This document shows positions 18,269 through 26,920 of a DNA stretch of 64,000 bases, one piece after another. How positions within the stretch are numbered: position 1 is the first letter of the stretch; every line of letters begins with the position of its first letter. The stretch spans positions 1-64,000 of the forward strand of contig NZ_FVZB01000004.1 of the NCBI RefSeq assembly GCF_900166655.1. Reading direction: 5' to 3'. Both the position numbers and the translations under genes were made by a program. The DNA comes from Halobacillus hunanensis (lineage in GTDB: Bacteria > Bacillota > Bacilli > Bacillales > Halobacillaceae). A model generated the notes under the pieces. It was not told the origin of the DNA. It did no database searches and saw only the letters and a program-made list of their open reading frames with translations.

Positions 18269-18967
18269 ATGCCTGAAATTCATGAGGTCAATATAGATAA
18301 AATTACGCAGGAGCTGCACAATGCCTTTTACTTATTCAATAAACACTATTTCAATGATGAGTTGCCGACTCCGGCAATCACCATACAATCATCAGGACAC
18401 AAACGGAAATCGATGGGATGGTGTACGGTTGTACCCGTATGGGGAGATAAAGAAGGCAAAACCAAAATGTATGAAATCAACTTATCAGCAGAGTTCCTTG
18501 ATTTGGACTTTCACGAAACGATGGACACCTTGCTTCATGAAATGGTACATCTTTATCACAAAGTTAATGACATTCAGGATTGTAGCCGTAAAGGGACGTA
18601 CCATAATAAACATTTTAAAAAGAAAGTGCTAGAAATTGGATTTGAATATCAAAGCGACAAACCCGACCCTACTCACGGTTGGACTTATGCAAGGTTGGGG
18701 CAAAAAGCAAAGTATGAAATTTCAAACATGAATATAAACGCTGATGTATTTACCATCTCACGGCGTGGTTCTATGTACTTTAATGCCTTAGAAAACGGTC
18801 AATCAGCAGAAGAAGCCGAAGCCCAATCAGGGAGGGAAACGTCATCGGCAGGTAAACCATCATCCTACAAGTGGGTTTGTTCTGGCTGCGGGCTTATTAT
18901 GCGGTCATCAAAACAAGAAGTGAATGTAAAATGTGGTGACTGTGATATAACCCTAGAAAAGCAATAA
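18269..18967 (+). CDS. SprT-like zinc metalloprotease-fold protein
   Basis: 232 residues. The zincin motif HEMVH (in LLHEMVHLYHK) sits near residue 92 with further His and Glu downstream, and the C terminus holds a zinc ribbon (CSGC...CGDC). This is the architecture of SprT/Spartan-like proteins, whose eukaryotic members cut DNA-protein crosslinks; plasmid forms are often found in transfer leading regions. ATG 18269 follows GGAGG by 9 bases, downstream of an 18-bp palindrome. In this window ArdC (39334) is the other zincin-containing protein. Confidence 0.85.
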   Translation: MPEIHEVNIDKITQELHNAFYLFNKHYFNDELPTPAITIQSSGHKRKSMGWCTVVPVWGDKEGKTKMYEINLSAEFLDLDFHETMDTLLHEMVHLYHKVNDIQDCSRKGTYHNKHFKKKVLEIGFEYQSDKPDPTHGWTYARLGQKAKYEISNMNINADVFTISRRGSMYFNALENGQSAEEAEAQSGRETSSAGKPSSYKWVCSGCGLIMRSSKQEVNVKCGDCDITLEKQ

Positions 18968-19184
18968 ACATTCAGTTTTTTTATCTCCCGGAATTATGGC
19001 CAAAAAACATTGTTCGCTTATTCGGAACTTGGTCAATCAACCAGGACAAAATATCGTTCGTCTTTTTGAATGAAATTGTTCTAGTATTCCTGGACAAAAA
19101 CAACAAAATTGAGATGGAAAGACGAACATTGCACAAATCTAAAGCAAATTAAATTTTTCTACTACAATAAAAAGGAGTTTTGTT

Positions 19185-19679
19185 ATGATGAAAACGTGCT
19201 GTTACTGCGGAAGTCCGGTTGAACCCTACGAACAACATTACTACTGTGATTTTTGTGAAATGAAAATTGGAAAGACGGATGTACAACATGACGGCAAGCG
19301 CAAAAACTTCTTGCCGGAATCCCAACCATCCAATATTGATGCAGAGAAGTCCACACCTGAATTAATGACCTATACAACTATTGAACTTATGTTCATGCTC
19401 AAAATCGCTCGTAAAGAGCGATCAGACACCTACCATGCTCGTCATACGTTTATTCAAGCCATGAAAACGGGTGCTGATGAGTTTCAAAACGGTGAACGTT
19501 ACACCTATGATATGTATGATTACTGGACAAGAAAGTGCTTTGTCCTAGAAAATCTGATACGTGAACGGATTGGATACATCCCACACAAATTAACAGAATC
19601 CTATATTCAAAATCTTGCTGCAAGAATGGAAGAATCGACAAAAAAGAGGATGACACTAAGGAAGGCTAGAAGTATTTAG
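19185..19679 (+). CDS. Zinc-ribbon plasmid protein, unknown function
   Basis: 164 residues. The first 25 hold CCYCG...CDFC, a four-cysteine zinc ribbon; the remainder is helical and charged with no recognised motif. AAGGAG lies 7 bases before the ATG. It is third in the rightward cluster after element A. DNA or RNA binding is likely from the ribbon; nothing more can be said. Confidence 0.7.
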   Translation: MMKTCCYCGSPVEPYEQHYYCDFCEMKIGKTDVQHDGKRKNFLPESQPSNIDAEKSTPELMTYTTIELMFMLKIARKERSDTYHARHTFIQAMKTGADEFQNGERYTYDMYDYWTRKCFVLENLIRERIGYIPHKLTESYIQNLAARMEESTKKRMTLRKARSI

Positions 19680-19773
19680 GAGACGAAAAATATAATAGAG
19701 CGTATCTAGTCACAACAATGTTGTTTAAAACGTGGTTGAACTGGAACAAAAATGCGAAGGGGTATTAATAGGT

Positions 19774-20031
19774 ATGAAAGCAAAATTATTTGAATTCTTT
19801 ATTACTGACTTTGAAGAAGTGTACGCAGTAATGGATGATGAAAACCAGCGATTACATATTTCTGCTGTAAATTTCAATTACAACATTACATTAGATCTAA
19901 CAGGAGAATTAAATGAGCAAATTGAACAACAAACGAAGTACGGAGAAATCAGCTTTAATAAAAAGATTGTACAAGTTGTAGAGAAAATCATTAAAGAATT
20001 GAAGCTAAATTATAAAGTTAATGCAAAGTAA
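19774..20031 (+). CDS. Hypothetical protein, 85 residues
   Basis: Small acidic soluble protein beginning MKAKLFEFFITDFEEVY. ATG 19774 follows AAGGGG at a slightly long distance; an in-frame GTG at 19732 is also possible. It ends the rightward cluster that starts at element A, before a terminator. Family not recognised. Confidence 0.6.
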   Translation: MKAKLFEFFITDFEEVYAVMDDENQRLHISAVNFNYNITLDLTGELNEQIEQQTKYGEISFNKKIVQVVEKIIKELKLNYKVNAK

Positions 20032-20065
20032 ACACCTCAAAAACCCACATTTTATGGTAAATAAA

Positions 20066-20105
20066 AAGAAGCCATTTTCGATCGTTTTTTCAAAATGGCT
20101 TCTTC
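20066..20105. terminator. Bidirectional terminator between convergent units
   Basis: Stem AGAAGCCATTTT and complement, with a T-rich tract on the minus-strand side and T-rich loop. It separates the rightward cluster from the leftward genes at 20222-20661. Confidence 0.7.
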
Positions 20106-20221
20106 CCGACAGATTTCAATTTTGTTTTTATAAAAAAGTTTGATTATTTTTTACCTGTGTTGCTCAACAATCGCGCCTCTTTTCCGGAATAACAAAACTT
20201 TATTAAAAATACTCTTTCATT

Positions 20222-20479
20222 TTACCATTTAACTTTTTTCCTTGATATTCTAGCAACTTCGTATCTTTTCCAAGTCGTATGGTTATCTAAAGTGCAACCC
20301 AATACATCTCTTAAACCTAATCTATTCAACATATTATCTTCTTCTTTTGTTATCACACATCCGATGAGATTCTTATCAAGAAATTCATACAATTGTTCAT
20401 CACTACTTTTGTTACCCAGCATTTTTAATATTTCTCGTCTAATTACATCACGAGGTACAACATGGTCATGTCCTTTCAT
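20222..20479 (-). CDS. Hypothetical protein, 85 residues
   Basis: Charged, mostly helical protein with HDHVVPRDVIRREIL near its start. Its ATG overlaps the stop of the preceding gene by four bases, the classic coupled ATGA arrangement. The weak ribosome site makes it possible that the two frames are one gene broken by a frameshift. Not recognised. Confidence 0.5.
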   Translation of the reverse strand: MKGHDHVVPRDVIRREILKMLGNKSSDEQLYEFLDKNLIGCVITKEEDNMLNRLGLRDVLGCTLDNHTTWKRYEVARISRKKVKW

Positions 20480-20661
20480 TCTGTCTTTTTTCTTTTAACA
20501 TATTGTTCATAAGCTTTCTCAGACCACCATGTACAACCTTTATATTTTCCATCATATTCTGTCCAAGCCCATAAAAAGTGATCAAGCAATATATGAACAT
20601 TAGCTAGTGGCAATTCGGACAACGTATAGAGTTGATAAATTTTTGAAAGCGATTTAACCAT
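20476..20661 (-). CDS. Hypothetical protein, 61 residues
   Basis: Short protein with aromatic-rich centre (HFLWAWTEYDGKYKGCTWW). It has no clear ribosome site and overlaps the next frame (20222-20479) by four bases. It could be the front half of a single split gene. Not recognised. Confidence 0.45.
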   Translation of the reverse strand: MVKSLSKIYQLYTLSELPLANVHILLDHFLWAWTEYDGKYKGCTWWSEKAYEQYVKRKKTE

Positions 20662-20835
20662 ATCCCGATTTGGTTATGAACTTTCTATTTTTCTCTGCTA
20701 TCCTTCCCACATACACTCACCTACTTTGGTTACTTATTCAACAAACTGTCTATTGCGGAACATTTTTATTGTAACGGAAACATCTTTATTGTCACTCGAC
20801 AGTAAAATAATGAAGAAGGGGTAGCACCCCTTCTA

Positions 20836-21606
20836 TTACAATTTGATACCTTGCTTGGCTTCCTCCGTCACTTCTTCTTTCCTATCCTGCTGTTTTTCCT
20901 GTTTCGCCTCATTGCCTGTTAAAAACTTGTTTAAACTTTGCCGTGCATCTTGATCTTCATTAAAAAATTGCTGAACCTTATCCATTTTACCTTGAAGGCC
21001 TTTATTATTTTTAGAGAGATTTTCATTTTCTTTTTTTAAATTCTTGATCTCTTCTTTTAAATCTTCAATTTCCGAAGCCTTAGATGTTTGTTCGTCATTA
21101 TTTGTTTGACTTTGTTCTGGCGGAACGTCTTCCTTCTGGTTAAGGTGATCTTCTACCTTTTGAGTTATTTCTTTCACTCTATTATTCAAATTTAAAACAG
21201 CATTGTCGATCTTGCTTTGAGCAAGCTCTTTAACATGGTCTACTTTCTCATTAACCTTCTCTTGTACGTCTTCGACTTTTCCTCGGGTTTTTTCAGCAAC
21301 ATTATTCTTCGATTCCAAAACCTTTGCCTTAAACTTTTTGGCAAATTCATTGGCCAGTTCTTTTAATTTCTCTTGAAAATCTTGAATCCATTCTGATACG
21401 GAAACCCCTTTATTTTGTTGCTGCTGTTGTGTATAGGATTCAAGCAAACTCTCAACTTTCTCGAAATGCTTATCTAGCATAGATTCAACTTGATTTTCAC
21501 TTAATAAAGATTGACCGTTATCTTTTGCTTCCAACTGGCGGTTAATGACGTTCATTAATTCCTGACCGTGCTGCTCCATAGCTTCATTCATAATTCTTTG
21601 ATTCAT
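20836..21606 (-). CDS. Coiled-coil protein at the end of the transfer operon
   Basis: 256 residues, very rich in Glu, Lys and Gln, with long helical stretches and a strong coiled coil at about residues 180-215. No membrane helix or signal. GGAGAG precedes the ATG. It is the last gene of the leftward conjugation operon. A structural or scaffold role in transfer is inferred only from position. Confidence 0.65.
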   Translation of the reverse strand: MNQRIMNEAMEQHGQELMNVINRQLEAKDNGQSLLSENQVESMLDKHFEKVESLLESYTQQQQQNKGVSVSEWIQDFQEKLKELANEFAKKFKAKVLESKNNVAEKTRGKVEDVQEKVNEKVDHVKELAQSKIDNAVLNLNNRVKEITQKVEDHLNQKEDVPPEQSQTNNDEQTSKASEIEDLKEEIKNLKKENENLSKNNKGLQGKMDKVQQFFNEDQDARQSLNKFLTGNEAKQEKQQDRKEEVTEEAKQGIKL

Positions 21607-21623
21607 CGTGCATCTCTCCTTTG

Positions 21624-21878
21624 TTATTTTTTATTTAAAAAATAATTCTTGAATTTTTTAAGGTAATATTTTTTTACCATTACAAAATTCTTTTTAGTAA
21701 ACATCTCACGGTTCTTTTGTTTAAACTTATTCCATGTTTGATTCGCTTCATTGTCTTCTTTTATCATTCTAATTTGTCTTTTTACGTTAAGAGTCACGTA
21801 AAAGCTAACCACTGCCAAAAATAGATAAGTAAATACATTATATGGACCAATTGTACTCTCCAAAAAATCCATTATCAT
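21624..21878 (-). CDS. Small single-pass membrane protein of the transfer operon
   Basis: 84 residues with one membrane helix (about residues 14-31) and a highly basic cytoplasmic tail. The start ATG shares a base with the stop codon of the TrbL-like gene upstream (TAATG), so it is translationally coupled. Unknown function. Confidence 0.65.
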   Translation of the reverse strand: MIMDFLESTIGPYNVFTYLFLAVVSFYVTLNVKRQIRMIKEDNEANQTWNKFKQKNREMFTKKNFVMVKKYYLKKFKNYFLNKK

Positions 21879-22723
21879 TATCTTGTTCGCCCTCTAACCA
21901 TGGCAAAGCGAGTAGCCATTTTCCCCCCATTGATCATGGTTCTGGAAGAACCTGTTCCATACCACATATGACGGAGAACAGATGGTCCGCGAATGATTAA
22001 CACACACATGCCAATTAGCAACATGAATTTCCACCATGTAAAGCTGTCACTTGTTAAAATTTCTGTTATGGCAACCATCAACGCCATTTGTACAATAATT
22101 GTTGTTAGCTGCGATAAAACTTCACGCCACCAAACCGACATGTAATTGTTTTCATCTGAACAGACAGAGATAGCAGCCCAAATTGAAAGTAATTCCAGAA
22201 CCAGTAAATCGACATGATAGATACATATTTTGATTGTAAATGCAACAATAGCAACTGTTACAAACCCTAAAACGATTAGAAACACAAAGCCATCACCGAT
22301 GATGTCGCCAATACTTCCTTTTGATAAGTAATCCGTTACACCTTCTGCGGTGTACTTTCCCATTTCCCCAAACATCCAAGTTCCAAGGGGTGTTATTATG
22401 TCTCTAACAAGAAAAGTTAAAATGAAAGGGAGAATGGGTATCAATGCAGAAGCTAGCACAGCACGAAGGAGAATATCCGATAACCCAACTTGATGGGATG
22501 CACCTGCATTAGTTTGAATCGTATATTCAAGGATTTTCCATAGAAGAATCACGAGCATAACTCCTGCACCAAAGCTAATAAATAATAGATACGTTTCATT
22601 TAAGAACCCTGTCAATCCTTTGTGAGTAAAAACTATGTTTGCTAACCATTGTAGGGCTGATTCTAAGACATCCGAAATTAAGTTCTCAAAGAATTCCTTT
22701 ATATTATCCGTTAAATTAAACAC
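21878..22723 (-). CDS. TrbL/VirB6-like conjugative transfer membrane protein
   Basis: 281 residues with six to seven membrane helices, the pattern of VirB6/TrbL inner-membrane channel components of type IV secretion. The GTG start at 22723 follows GAGGGAGG at 6 bases. The neighbouring coupling protein, lipoprotein and VirB4 support the call; sequence motifs in this family are weak. Confidence 0.7.
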   Translation of the reverse strand: MFNLTDNIKEFFENLISDVLESALQWLANIVFTHKGLTGFLNETYLLFISFGAGVMLVILLWKILEYTIQTNAGASHQVGLSDILLRAVLASALIPILPFILTFLVRDIITPLGTWMFGEMGKYTAEGVTDYLSKGSIGDIIGDGFVFLIVLGFVTVAIVAFTIKICIYHVDLLVLELLSIWAAISVCSDENNYMSVWWREVLSQLTTIIVQMALMVAITEILTSDSFTWWKFMLLIGMCVLIIRGPSVLRHMWYGTGSSRTMINGGKMATRFAMVRGRTR

Positions 22724-22742
22724 TCAACTCCCTCCCTCATAT

Positions 22743-23228
22743 TTAACTAACCTTATTGATCTTCCATCCCCCATCCTTTAAAACCATTTCTATTTTCAAT
22801 GCACTATCTCTTAAAGTAGATTCAGTAGCATCTATCCTTAACAATACTTGCTTTTGTTCCTCGTTTATTCGGTAATCAGTTATTTCATAAATGTTCCTAA
22901 AAGTAGTTTTTTTCTCCTTAATTTTTGTGTTAAGAAAAAAAGCAGATTCACTTTGATAAGATTTGTTATATTCTTTTCGGTTATCTATAGCTTGATAGAC
23001 CTCCTTTTTGAAATCATCAGTGAAATAATCAATCATTTTTTTATCAACAGCATTTTTGATTTCTCCATTGTTGAGACTTGCAATGGATTCTCCATTCTCA
23101 TAAAGTGAGAAAAAGTCCTTCAGTGCTTGCTTGCTCTCTTTTGCTGCTTTCTCAGGGTTAAACCCTCCCCCACCACAAGCAGCAAGTAACAATGTCATTA
23201 CTAACAATGGCAATAAGTATTTTTTCAA
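22743..23228 (-). CDS. Lipoprotein of the transfer operon
   Basis: About 161 residues. The N terminus is a clear lipoprotein signal with lipobox LLAAC followed by a Gly spacer. The mature part is a small charged alpha/beta domain. I chose TTG 23228 because AGGGAG lies 8 bases before it. It lies between the coupling protein and the TrbL-like gene and is probably an outer component of the mating channel. Confidence 0.7.
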   Translation of the reverse strand: MKKYLLPLLVMTLLLAACGGGGFNPEKAAKESKQALKDFFSLYENGESIASLNNGEIKNAVDKKMIDYFTDDFKKEVYQAIDNRKEYNKSYQSESAFFLNTKIKEKKTTFRNIYEITDYRINEEQKQVLLRIDATESTLRDSALKIEMVLKDGGWKINKVS

Positions 23229-23240
23229 CGTCAACACTCC

Positions 23241-24743
23241 CTATCCGTTCGCCTCTTGATTAAAGAAGTTTTCGGCAGCATCCATCTGATTCTCTTGTTG
23301 TTCTTCCCTCTTTTGTTCCTGACTTTGATCGAAGGCTTGTATTTTTTCTTCAAACGCTGTCAGTACTTCTTCTGTCGGTTCATTCTCATAATCAACTTGA
23401 CGAACTAAAAATTTATTGTCTTGATTTGATTGGGGGATAATACCCGGGAACAATTTATATTGAAATGCTTTATTAGCAATTACAGGCCTTTTGCCAGCGA
23501 TAATCACAATTGATTCGTGATCGGGCATGGTAAGGATTTCATCCAAGTTTTTTAAATTCCTGCCTGTGTAATTAAAACTTTCAGATGCGGAGTTACTTTC
23601 ACTTTTCCCCCTACTTTTTGATGTTGACCCTGTTTCCACCTTGACTGTCGCTTTACCCATTTGTTCCATGAAAAATTTACCACTTGTTTCATTCACGTTC
23701 CCCAAACAGATTTTCACCGCACAGTTACCAATAATGGATTCCGATTTTTCTTTACCGTAAATCGCCTGTAGCTGAGTAATATTTTGAACAATCGTTCCCA
23801 CACCGATACCATAGCCACGGCATGTGGCTAAAAATCGTTCATAGTCATCAAATCGCCCAAGATTGGGAAACTCATCTAAGATAAAAAAAACAGATTGAGG
23901 GAGCTTTGCATTGTTCTCTGCACCGATACGATAAAGTTCATTGAACATCTGATTAAAAAATAGGTTAATCAACCCTTCCCATGTACTATCCATCACGGGA
24001 ATAATTACATAGACAACTATTTTTCGCTTTCCTACATCCCCCACAAAAAAGTCAGAGAATGAAGTAAAAGCAGCAACCTCATCATCTACAAAATCGCCAA
24101 TCGTAGTAAGTAAAGAGATAACGATGCTTGCACGGGTTTCTTCCTGTGACTTCATAAAACCGAGTTCATAAGCACGTCTGGCAGGGTTACGCCGATCAAG
24201 CATTAAAAACTGTTCATCGAGTTCACTTACACCCTTGCTTTTGTCTCTTTCGGGGTCAAATTCCTGCAAAAAGTCCAGTATCCCTGTCATATTCTGTTCT
24301 GATGGCTTCATTTCATTGATTGAGTAAAGAATCAATGCTTTGAGTAAACTTAATTGTGAGTTATACCAAATATCCTTTTTCTTCGGGTCGTTTTTAGCTG
24401 CAACAATGGTATTAGCAACCGTTGCTGCATGTATATCTTTCTTTACGTAATCAAAGGGATTGTAACGATCACTGCTAACCATATTACTGAAGTTGACGAC
24501 ACGAACATCATAGCCTTGTTTGCGCTTGATTTCAGATGTCTTCTCATATACCTCACCTTTCGGGTCGGTGACCACTATCGAACACTCTCGTTCATTCAGC
24601 ACATTTGTCATCACATAACTTTGCGTTTTATAAGAACCTGGACCACCTACAACAAAGTGGTTACGATTCGGGGCACTACTGTCTGTTGGCTGTATCATGA
24701 GATTTTTTTGAAATTCCCCTAAGATGATGCCGTTCGTTTTCAA
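23241..24743 (-). CDS. VirD4/TraG-type coupling protein, ATPase part
   Basis: 500 residues without any N-terminal membrane helix. Walker A (GPGSYKTQ) is already at residue 34 and Walker B (FFILDEFPNLG) near 286. This is the cytoplasmic ATPase of a type IV coupling protein that delivers relaxase-DNA to the channel. The membrane part expected at the N terminus is encoded by the gene just upstream (24745-25152). TTG 24743 has GGGAGGGG at good distance, so separate translation looks real and not a sequencing slip. Confidence 0.88.
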   Translation of the reverse strand: MKTNGIILGEFQKNLMIQPTDSSAPNRNHFVVGGPGSYKTQSYVMTNVLNERECSIVVTDPKGEVYEKTSEIKRKQGYDVRVVNFSNMVSSDRYNPFDYVKKDIHAATVANTIVAAKNDPKKKDIWYNSQLSLLKALILYSINEMKPSEQNMTGILDFLQEFDPERDKSKGVSELDEQFLMLDRRNPARRAYELGFMKSQEETRASIVISLLTTIGDFVDDEVAAFTSFSDFFVGDVGKRKIVVYVIIPVMDSTWEGLINLFFNQMFNELYRIGAENNAKLPQSVFFILDEFPNLGRFDDYERFLATCRGYGIGVGTIVQNITQLQAIYGKEKSESIIGNCAVKICLGNVNETSGKFFMEQMGKATVKVETGSTSKSRGKSESNSASESFNYTGRNLKNLDEILTMPDHESIVIIAGKRPVIANKAFQYKLFPGIIPQSNQDNKFLVRQVDYENEPTEEVLTAFEEKIQAFDQSQEQKREEQQENQMDAAENFFNQEANG

Positions 24744-24744
24744 T

Positions 24745-25152
24745 TTAGTCCCCTCCCTTGGTTTCTATTGATTCCATTAATTCATGAAAGACATCCTTTC
24801 TTGTTGCTCCTTTAAATTCGTTGCCTGTAAATATCTCCTTCGGTTTAGCAAAGCGAGCTGAACCATGATACCGTTCGTTCGGATCGACTTCCCACCCTTC
24901 TTTTTCCTTTCCTAATGTAACTGCAAGGTAAGCTGAATAAAATATACTTCCAATCAGCAGCATGTAAAAAAGAGGATTTGGATTCACATCCAAAGGATTC
25001 AATAAAATAGTGAAAGCTTTATCTTTAATCATGTTTAGATTGAGATTCCCCATGTTTTCAGCAATGAAAGGAAGCAGGTGTCCGATTTGCATGGTGATCT
25101 CAAAAAGGAATAAAAAGCAAAGAACGAAAACCAATATCTTTTGCTTTATCAT
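24745..25152 (-). CDS. Membrane-anchor half of the coupling protein
   Basis: 135 residues with membrane helices near residues 5-25 and 65-85, then the motif YHGSARFA that in VirD4/TraG proteins lies between the membrane part and the ATPase domain. The stop comes one base before the start of the ATPase gene. I chose ATG 25152, preceded by GGGGGAG and placed after the end of the preceding gene. The two products probably assemble as one coupling protein. Confidence 0.75.
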   Translation of the reverse strand: MIKQKILVFVLCFLFLFEITMQIGHLLPFIAENMGNLNLNMIKDKAFTILLNPLDVNPNPLFYMLLIGSIFYSAYLAVTLGKEKEGWEVDPNERYHGSARFAKPKEIFTGNEFKGATRKDVFHELMESIETKGGD

Positions 25153-25165
25153 TTTAAACTCCCCC

Positions 25166-25729
25166 TTAACTTTGGCTGACAGGTTGGATATACCCGTATG
25201 ATTCAAGGGCTGTGATGATATAGCCATCATTTTTTGTTTTCACACCTGCTCGGAAAAGCTGATGCCGTTCACTCGGTGTGCTGCCCTCGATTTCGTAAGA
25301 ACTCGTCATATAAACAAGGACATCCTTTGTGTTTTCTTTATCTGGTGGAGAAGAAGCAACATAAACCTTGATTCCTTTGACGTTATTCTGAAATTTAACC
25401 TTCGGAACTTCTCCCCCACCCATGCCATTTAAAGTTTGAATAACGTCTTTACTAACTTCTCCTTTTACGACTTCAAATCGTGTTAAATAATCTTCATTTC
25501 CATAATCGAAAAGCGTTTTAAATGTATCCTTAATGAACTTCTCTTTGTCTTGTGATAGGGATTCTTCAGAACCCTTTTCTGTCTTACCTTGTTTCTCCCC
25601 TTTTGTAATTTCTCTTTCCTCTTTTTCATTCGCTGATGCTTGATGATCGGTACTTAACGCACCGATATAGAGCAATAAGAAAATAACATTTGAGAGAATC
25701 AACGCTCCTATAATGAAGTATTGTTTCAC
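25166..25729 (-). CDS. VirB8/TcpC-like conjugation protein
   Basis: 187 residues: one N-terminal membrane helix (residues 5-24), a charged linker, and a C-terminal domain of about 110 residues with alternating strands that fits an NTF2-like VirB8/TcpC fold. The start codon is GTG with a weak ribosome site. Placement next to the coupling protein and downstream of the wall hydrolase agrees with such a role. The fold call is by pattern only. Confidence 0.55.
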   Translation of the reverse strand: MKQYFIIGALILSNVIFLLLYIGALSTDHQASANEKEEREITKGEKQGKTEKGSEESLSQDKEKFIKDTFKTLFDYGNEDYLTRFEVVKGEVSKDVIQTLNGMGGGEVPKVKFQNNVKGIKVYVASSPPDKENTKDVLVYMTSSYEIEGSTPSERHQLFRAGVKTKNDGYIITALESYGYIQPVSQS

Positions 25730-25746
25730 CTTATCTCAACCCCATT

Positions 25747-25878
25747 AATATTGGTTTTAGTGTTATATTTAGTGTTAACTTATGTATTAGTTTTAATACT
25801 AAGTTAAGTACTAAACCTAACTTTATTATTAAACCTAATGTAGATATTATTGTTGAATTTAATTTTAACTTTAAAAAT
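25747..25878. repeat. Hexad repeat array 4
   Basis: Twenty-two consecutive in-phase six-base units such as AGTGTT, AATACT, AGTACT and AAACCT. The family is the same as in arrays at 36636, 37378 and 38432. It lies between the wall hydrolase and the VirB8-like gene. Confidence 0.65.
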
Positions 25879-26902
25879 TTGCAATTCTACCAAACCCAAC
25901 AAAATGTTTTGACCAGTAGCTGCTGTTTAAATTTGAAAACTCGATACCTGAACCGTTTGCATTGAACATTTTCCCATTACCGACATAAATACCAACATGC
26001 GTAATATGTTTTTGCGTTTCATAGGTTCCCGTAAAGAAAACCAAGTCCCCTACTTGCGCTTGCCCGGGTGGAATCTTCATGCTAGCAACGTATTGGGTTT
26101 GTGCTGTACGAGGAATATTGATGCCTGCCTGCCCAAACGCCCACATCATTAGACCAGAACAATCAAAGCCGACCGATGGGCTTGCCCCTGCCCACACGTA
26201 AGGGTCTCCTTCGAACCTAACCATGTTGTCAAGAATATTTTGCAGAGTAGCATTATCAGCCATTTTTATGTTGGTGTTGCCTTGATTGTTGCCGCCTGTT
26301 AAATTCTCCATGACATGGACTAAATATTGTGGGTCGCCGTAATCATCCCAACCCAAGCGTTTTGCTTGTTGTTGGGCGAATGTTTTGGCTAACTCCGGTG
26401 TATGCTTTCCTCCATGTTCAGCGATGAAGTCGATATAGCCAACACCGAAATTATAGCTTTGCACAATTGTTTTGAAATCGACTCCTGCTTCTTCACCTCT
26501 TTGAAGTAAATCAGCAAAATATTGTACTCCCACTTGAACACTTCTTATTGGATCTTGTATTGTATTGGGTGGTAATCCCAAGCTCTCTGATGCTTGCATA
26601 ATATCCAATGTGTCAGAAGCTCCAAGTTCTTGAGCCATCAAAGCTAATAAAAACTCTGTATATTCGGCTACTCCATACTTTTCTGTATACGTTTCTAAGA
26701 GAGGTCTCCATTTGGCAATATAATCCGGAACTTGTGCCTTTCCGTGAATCGTTCCAACGTTTCCATAATTGGGTTGCTGTTCACTCTTTAAACCCAATGC
26801 GGCTGAAGCTAGAAGCAGGATTAAAATCAAAAATGCATACACGGCTTTTTTCCAGTGCTTTTTAGCGATCATTGCTCCTTTGACTGTAGCAACAGCAGAC
26901 AT
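25871..26902 (-). CDS. CwlT-like bifunctional cell wall hydrolase of the mating apparatus
   Basis: 343 residues: a membrane anchor (about residues 20-40), a lysozyme-like transglycosylase domain (about 60-190) and a C-terminal NlpC/P60 peptidase domain. The peptidase has the catalytic Cys in FDCSGLMMW and His in HITHVGIYVG. Such enzymes open peptidoglycan locally for the type IV channel, like CwlT of ICEBs1. ATG 26902 follows GGAGG by 8 bases. Confidence 0.92.
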   Translation of the reverse strand: MSAVATVKGAMIAKKHWKKAVYAFLILILLLASAALGLKSEQQPNYGNVGTIHGKAQVPDYIAKWRPLLETYTEKYGVAEYTEFLLALMAQELGASDTLDIMQASESLGLPPNTIQDPIRSVQVGVQYFADLLQRGEEAGVDFKTIVQSYNFGVGYIDFIAEHGGKHTPELAKTFAQQQAKRLGWDDYGDPQYLVHVMENLTGGNNQGNTNIKMADNATLQNILDNMVRFEGDPYVWAGASPSVGFDCSGLMMWAFGQAGINIPRTAQTQYVASMKIPPGQAQVGDLVFFTGTYETQKHITHVGIYVGNGKMFNANGSGIEFSNLNSSYWSKHFVGFGRIANF

Positions 26903-26920
26903 GTTCACTTCCTCCCTGCT

